A DNA stretch of 64,000 nucleotides from Adineta vaga (taxonomy: Eukaryota > Rotifera), in NCBI GenBank assembly GCA_021613535.1, contig CP075493.1, positions 15,066,001-15,130,000 on the forward strand, given 5' to 3'. Both the position numbers and the translations under genes were made by a program. The notes beneath the pieces are model-generated. The model ran no database searches and was not told the DNA's origin. It was given only the letters and a program-made list of their open reading frames with translations. Of this stretch, positions 57,791 to 64,000 are shown piece by piece (position 1 is the first letter of the stretch; each line of letters opens with the position of its first letter).

Positions 57791-60700
57791 TAAGTATCCT
57801 CATCTCAAGGATACATGAATATACATCGGAAAACAACTTTATATCGAAAAATTGAACATATTTTTCTGAAAAAAGATATCAATTGTTACTCGATAGAAGT
57901 AGATATTCTGGGTTTATTCGTAATATGGTTTCCGGCTTTTTATGTATACAAAGCAAGTAATAGTTTCAACACTATATTACTCTTAAAAATCTTTCTTCTA
58001 TCCAAAAAGTACTTCTAACAGCTATTCGATACTAAAATGTTTTTCCGCTATATAGTTGGTGGCTCTCTGTCTCTCTTTTCCCAAGAAAAAAAATAACGCT
58101 TCACTGCTGCCTTCGTTTTCTAATGCGTAGCAGCAGATGTAATGCTGCTCTTCGTTGTTTTCTGAGCAGTTAAGAAGATTGTTTTCTAGTTACATTCATC
58201 GTTTCTGAATTTTTCTGCCAAAAACGTAAAGGTAAATATAAATGAATATTCTCCTCAACCAGGTGCATATCGCAGAGCATTGCCTTTCCAGTTAGTTTTC
58301 AACATAATTATACATCCCTTACATTTTTCTTTGACGTCACCCTTTTATTATTATAATATGGTGAATCGACGGCAAACCAAACATTTTTCTTAAAAATTTT
58401 TTTTATGAAGTTTTTTTCTCTAGTTAAACTCACAGTCATTAGAAAATAGCTTTGTCTAAGGAGTTTCGCTTTTCGAAGGATCATAACTAAAATATCACTA
58501 TTTCGAGTTAAGTGGTTTTCTCAGTAAATCTTCAAAGTTCGTTTTGATTGAGAATGTCATGTTTTGGTTGCAATCCTTCGAAAAGATAAATGCTTTGGAG
58601 GTTTTACTAGTCAAGTATCCACTAACCTATGCTGAAGATCGGAGCTTGAAATATTCGAATAATCAGAGTAATCCATCGTCATTATAGTTGTTCAGAGACA
58701 ACAGTTTGAATCTTCACTATGTCAACTACTAATCAGGAGTTTGTTCTGCGAAAACTATTTTCTAACAACTATGCATTTGACTACAGGAATAAACTTCATG
58801 AAAATAAGTTTTTTCAGAAAGTGTTTGGTTTCCCACAACCGTGTCGTATTAGGAATTAAATATGTGTGTTATTTACTTTTCGATTTGTGACCGAGTACAT
58901 AATTCGATTAATAACATTTTTAGTGTTTGGTAAGAGTAAAACGTTTAAATATAGGAAGTACTTTTCAGAAGCAAGTTTGCAGTTTTATGAACCCTACTAA
59001 GCTAAACCTTAGAGGTGCGGAGACATGGTCTACAGTATTGACTAATATGTTGCTGAACTTATAAGTATTTCCGTAATAGAACTGTAAGCTGAAGTCTTGA
59101 TAGGCGACGATGGCTGATATTTTTCGGTATTTTTTTCAAAATTCCTTTTAGCTTTCAGAAATTTGGAAGAGAAAAAACGAGAATAATAATACCGGACATT
59201 CCGATAGAAAATTAGATTGGTAGAAACATAAAAGCTGCTTTTGAGCAGCGAAAATCTTCAAACATCTGATATTCACATTTATATCCCGACTGCGGCGCGA
59301 TTAAGAATGTTGAGTATCGACGGTCATGACTCCGAAATCTTCAAATTTGTTTACTTACCCATGACAAAGTCAGGTTTCTTTTTAAATCGGCGGCAACAGC
59401 TCCGCTGGTCGAGTTAAGGTTCTACCTCCATAATATGGTTCTTGATAAGCAATGCATACCTCTGATACTATAACAGTTGAGAACCTATGAAAATTATAAT
59501 AGATGAATTTTAATGGATCGAATAAATTCAGAAAGCAGAATGTCAACAAAAAGACGGGCAGCTTCCTTTTTCATATTCATCCTTTTAGGATTTGAAAATA
59601 ATCTGAATTCGAGAACGATTTTTATGTGAGAAAGTCGAAACATCTTTAGTTATACTAAGTTATTCGTAATCCTTTTTTTCTTGAGAATATGATGCGTCGT
59701 TAAATCCTCTCTAGTAAAAAAGTTTCAGATTTTTCAGCAAGAAGAGTGAATTTTTATGTACGCTTTTCCGTTTTTTTGCGAAATTTTGTTGCAAATATCT
59801 CTTTAGACCCTCGCCCCCAATCTTAGGACCTTCGCGCAGCCTCTAACCATACTCCTTTTTTTTTATTAGAATGTATGGATACCTCAGCAATCGATTAATG
59901 AGAGCAACAATAAAAACCATACGCTATTAAAGTGACTATTCACTAGAAATCGAAAATGCAAGAAATGAGAGAAAGATTAGAGAAATTTGCACGCTATATA
60001 TATCTATGATAAATACCAGATAGATGCCGACCGTTCGGGTTTGGCCGTTGTCAGAGAATTGTGAAGAGAGACTAGAAGTAAACCGAAATAAGAGATTTCA
60101 AAGTAGTGTAAGATAAGTCTACATACACTAAAATAGATGATTCACAAAATGCAAAATTACAGAGATTCAAGAGAAATTGATAATGTTAAAATAATCCCGA
60201 ACGCGAATTCGACCGAACTTTAGAGTGCGTGTATTATTGTTTATGTCTTCGAAAATGATTAAAGACTTATATCGATAATCGAAACTGTCTGAGTTCGTTG
60301 GATAATGCCCGTACCGTTTTAATTGAGCCTCGGAAGAAGGCCACTTTTAGTGCTCCAGAGTCGGCCTCGAATTATCTATGCCGATCCGACCTGAGAACGA
60401 TTTTCCTCCGTTAGTTAAAAGAGCTTCCGGCTGGTCTTGCTAACTGATGAAGTGTGTGCGGAAGATGTTGCAGGAAAACTAGTATGGTGCTCTAAACGGA
60501 ATAGTAATACACATTTTGAGGTATTTGTCTCTTCCACCAATTATTTAATTAACTGACTTTGAATGCTATGTCAAAACGCCATCATCACTGTCATCTTTTG
60601 CGCAATGCTTCTTTGTCAGTTCTCTAATAAAAGATCTTGAATTTTTCGTTTGTTGATATACAACATAACGATATAGTTCGTTTAATAATCGATGAGCATA

Positions 60701-61628
60701 GATGTGAGTTTTACTTATTTTGTAGTCGTTTATTCTGAGACTTTCGTTGGATCGAACCTCGAACTCACATTCAAATTTAATGTAGATAAGAATCGAAGAT
60801 GATTCATATGGAGCATACTTCTTTTTCGGTCTCAGATCATACGCATGTCTTTTATGCTAGGGATCAAAGTCAAGGTGTAGCTAGAAGTAAGTATAAAGAG
60901 AAAAATGAGAGTTCATAAAGTAATGGTGCCCTTCTAACGCTGAGCCTCCTTACAAAACTGTGCAGCGGTTCTCGTCTCACATTTTTTTGAAGCTGCCGTT
61001 GACGCATGTGAGCGTTTAATCCATCCTTGCCAAAAATTTATGAAGGTACCGCTAGGTCCCTGAACACCTAGTGATAACTACTATCATATACGATATGTCC
61101 AGCGAGGACTAAGAAATGAACCAAATTCTACGGACTCCATGGTCCGATGTGTGCGTAGATCGTTTAGCACATGGGTGATCGGCTGTGAATGCAGCGACAA
61201 ACTCAATGATACGGGACGTGATAGGAGCGAAAGGAAATCTACACGAAGCGGTTGGTATATAGACTTTTCCCATCGCATCATATCGACTCATAGAGTCTTC
61301 TATCTGAGATACATTTCATTAATACATCTTTTGGGGACAGAAAATCTGAAGAGAAATTTATTGAAAGACGACAAGAAATATTATATTTTAGTAATACATA
61401 AATGAGTCCTTAAGAAAGAACTCGGACTGATAATAGATAACCTAATGGAAATATATTTGTACTTTTCATGTTATATGTTTCAGATTTGAATAACGTTTTT
61501 TGTTAACAGTATATTAATATTATCCGAAGCATCTGTCACGTTATTATTGAAGTGGAATTATTATTGGTAACTTTCCATTAAATTGCTAACTGCAACTGTT
61601 TTCATCATACGAAGTGATTGTCGACACG

Positions 61629-63670
61629 ATGCGTGCCGTCCAAGCCATTATTGAAATAACAGGCACAGTGTTTGTGCTAGGGATATTGATTTTCTCATTT
61701 GTTTATTTCACTAAAAACAGAAAACAACAAACTTTATCCATAGGTATGTCTTTTTAGTTAATTTATCGAAAACACCAAAAGTTGTATTTTTGGTGTCTTC
61801 GATCGAGGTCCTTCCAAAAGAAGAATACATTCTAAAAAGACTCTCACTCATAAAAACCTGTAGAGTATTTTTGCCTGTTTTTGTCTCAATATAAATGTTT
61901 ATACAGGTTTTTCAGGATAAAATTTCCTAAAAAATCGAAAACTCTCGGAAACTTTTCACGCTTATTTTTGGCACGATAAATTAAGAACTGATTCAAACTA
62001 AAAACTTTTTCTAAAATCTAGTTCCAATAGCCTTTAAACTATAATGCATATTAAATTCCGGACACTTCGATAACAAGTTCAAGATTCTGGTTCTTTTCCT
62101 CCTACAAAATATTCAAGATTGTGTACCGAGTGCTGTTTGAGAATTATTTCTAAGTATATGATTATGATACATACTTATCTAAAACTATAGCTTCTCTGAG
62201 CTACTAATATGAAAATGGGTCTCTTGACGGTATTGCGATTCTTCTTTCAACCAAATCATTTATTTATGCGTTGTTTGCACTCTAGATAGGAGGAGATCAA
62301 TCTGCTACGTTAGACTGCCAAATTGAAAGTGATTTGGTCGTGAATTGGATATCTATAATGCTTTCTTTAAAAACGGGTATTCGATAGTAAACATTGGGTG
62401 AGTGGGTGTGGGTGAGAATTTATGGATGATATCTTCATAACTCATCCACACCCTGCGTCTATAGTAGATTGTGCTACATGTACATATGACTGAAGAACAG
62501 CAAGAAGAAAGTCAATGTAAACCATGTAGTAGCTGTGATATTATGCGATTTGAAGTCTCTTGTGTCTGTCTATTGCTTGTGTCTGAATAGTATAAACGAC
62601 ATTTATTTAATAGTCTTTTATTTTCAGGTACTTCAAACAGTACTACAATGATATTTGCAGGTATCACAAACAGTATTACAATTAACACGACAACTATTGG
62701 TTTGACAAGTACAGGTATAGCACATAGATGAGTTCATTTATATAAATATAAAACATCGTGTATTCGTACACATAGCTTTAAAAATGTATTATTTCAACTG
62801 AAAAAGTTAATTCTCCATGTTAAGAAAAATATGAGAAATATCCTTGACAAAGTATCGTCAGTTATCACTGAACACCTTTTATAAACAGATATTTAATGTA
62901 TCTAACTTCCTAATGAACATCATTTTGAACGCCTTTTCCGATCAAAACTGCCATTAAATGTGCATAATCTTACAGTTGTTCGAATCGTCCAAAAAGAAAA
63001 TACCACATAATCTCTGGATTAATCCGATCGTCAATCATGATTAGTGTTAACAAAAGTAGACAAACATCTTTCTGGAATCGTATTGGCTGATAGGAACGAT
63101 ACCTAACCAATTAAAGGGTGGATAAGGATATGAAGAAGATGGATCGTAAGCGATGAAAGTCTTCTTTTTTGCTGTTCCCTTATTTCACATCTTCATACTC
63201 TTCGGTTCACCTGTTATTTAAAAAAAAAAAACGATCAAATCAAATGAAGAAACTAACATAATTTTCTATTTATCAAATAGTTACTTCATTGGCAGTGCAG
63301 TCGAATTACTCTTCTACTTTGACAAGGTCTAGTTCAGTATATATCCGTCCCAAAAGCTACTGGTCAACATCAGGCTTTTTCTACGAAGCTATTGAAATCA
63401 ACGTAGCGACAACAGGAATGTATACTATCTCATCCGATAGCACTATGGATACACAGGGCTTTATATACAATAATAGTTTTAACCCTTCACTTCCGGATCA
63501 GAATTTAATGTCATTCGACGATGATGCTGGTGTTAATAAACAATTTATACTCACAGTTGTTCTTCAAGCTACGACAAAGTATATTTTATTTGTAACTAGC
63601 TATGCGGGAAATACATTAGGAGAATTTTCAATCATCGGACTTGGTCCAGCAACAATCAATTTTTCGGCAA
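61629..63670 (+). CDS. Single-pass membrane protein with repeated beta-rich ectodomain, 3' end beyond window
   Basis: Exons 61629-61743, 62628-62714 and 63281-63670 join in phase 1. Exon 1 encodes one membrane helix near the start (about residues 8-31); exon 2 is Ser/Thr-rich; exon 3 encodes a module of about 115 residues (YEAIEINVATTGMYTISSDS, MDTQGFIYNNSFNP, NLMSFDDDAG, TKYILFVTSY) that resembles a bacterial-type pre-peptidase or cell-surface beta domain common in bdelloid proteins. Exon 3 ends at a GTAAGC donor, so more modules probably follow outside the window. Introns of 884 and 566 bp are unusually long here. Confidence 0.7.
62396..62454. repeat. Telomere-like hairpin inside an intron
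   Basis: Left GGGTGAGTGGGTGTGGGTGAG, shortened here to its core GTGGGTGTGGGTGAG, faces CTCATCCACACCCT. It lies in the first intron of the membrane protein gene. Confidence 0.65.
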
Positions 63671-64000
63671 GTAAGCAAAATATATAAAATACAAACTGAC
63701 ACTATGAGAAAACTTTTATCCAATAAAAAGAATATTCTCGATATGTTTGTTGGTGAAAACTTTATCGTTAACATGAGTCGATAAAGTTATAGCAAGACTT
63801 TCGCGACATTCTGTTTGAGTATAACAAATTATACAGTCATCCAAAGAGACCGACTTGACCGAAAGAAATTCTAAGAACTTTAAGTCATCTATATCAGTTT
63901 TATAGACATTTATCGTTGTCGCACAAAATTTATTTTATGAAACACAATAATGTCAAAACTGGAAGGTGAATTCAACTATTCACTTGAACACCCTTCGTGC
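63671..64000. other. Presumed intron to window end
   Basis: Follows a GTAAGC donor. I see no further exon before the window ends. Confidence 0.4.

Larger units (their letters stand above)
55495..61628. other. Gene-poor 6.1-kb stretch
   Basis: No complete gene is supported. By eye the sequence is less AT-rich than its surroundings, especially 56,000-57,500 and 60,000-61,300. Isolated open stretches exist on the minus strand (56015-56248 and about 56664-56898) and plus strand (about 60280-60420), but none shows a recognisable family or start. It may be decayed mobile DNA; recognisable pieces are a foldback and a MITE near 57.4-57.8 kb. Confidence 0.4.

Noticed and set aside
58431-58775. Possible inverted-repeat element (CTTTTCGAAGGAT and ATCCTTCGAAAAG)
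   Set aside because: Arms are short and interrupted; no convincing ends or target duplication.
1-64000. tRNA, rRNA, spliced-leader RNA gene or CRISPR array
   Set aside because: No cloverleaf with a convincing T-loop, no rRNA segments, no leader sequence I could recognise, and no regularly spaced direct repeats.

Overview
The window looks like nuclear DNA from a bdelloid rotifer (Adineta/Rotaria type). The evidence is AT-rich sequence, protein genes cut by very short GT-AG introns (mostly 47-70 bp), several membrane protein families of the kind expanded in bdelloids, genes with fungal- or plant-like relatives, and many inverted arms built from TGTGGG, the telomeric repeat unit reported for bdelloids. 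No tRNA, rRNA, CRISPR or prokaryotic operon was seen. Exon structures were rebuilt by eye from splice sites and frame continuity. Gene names rest on remembered family motifs, not on a search.

Layout. 1-4 kb: 3' part of an LDLa/EGF seven-helix receptor gene broken by two in-frame stops. 4.2-5.3 kb: two-exon GPCR. 6-7 kb: decayed fragments, one like the AsaB/CmcJ oxidoreductase family. 7.3-8.9 kb: six-exon membrane-anchored NHL beta-propeller with a Thr-rich stalk. 9.7-15.2 kb: a tightly spaced same-strand pair, a ZZ-finger patatin phospholipase followed about 50 bp later by a large fusion protein (membrane segments, CYP74-like P450 domain, lipoxygenase domain); together they suggest an oxylipin pathway. 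15.8-16.6 kb: dead GPCR. 19.2-20 kb: small secreted protein with a possible ADP-ribosyltransferase-like fold. 20.4-26.4 kb: twelve-exon gene of about 1,694 aa with an HSP90-type ATPase at one end and a HELAH metalloprotease-like motif at the other, resembling fungal DUF3684 proteins. 28.9 kb: intronless GPCR. 31.2-34 kb: broken ADP-ribosyltransferase/TPR gene. 35.1-36.9 kb: ferric reductase/NADPH-oxidase-type enzyme. 37.7-38.5 kb: type II membrane protein. 39.9-42.5 kb: eleven-exon class V aminotransferase. 46.3-49 kb: RBR-type ubiquitin ligase and ubiquitin protease side by side. 49.7-50.7 kb: B-box/coiled-coil protein apparently joined to the N-terminal piece of Tpt1/KptA. 51.2-55.5 kb: one gene made of three tandem two-helix modules. 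55.5-61.6 kb: gene-poor, with a small TA-flanked MITE. 61.6-64 kb: 5' part of a single-pass membrane protein.

Two genome-scale signals stand out. First, at least eleven short hairpins, each with a G-rich TGAGGGTGTGGG-like left arm and a matching C-rich right arm, lie between genes and inside introns. Second, many start codons sit 0-35 bp after a pyrimidine tract ending in AG, as expected for spliced-leader trans-splicing. A nearly perfect 946-bp palindrome lies at 44.2-45.1 kb.
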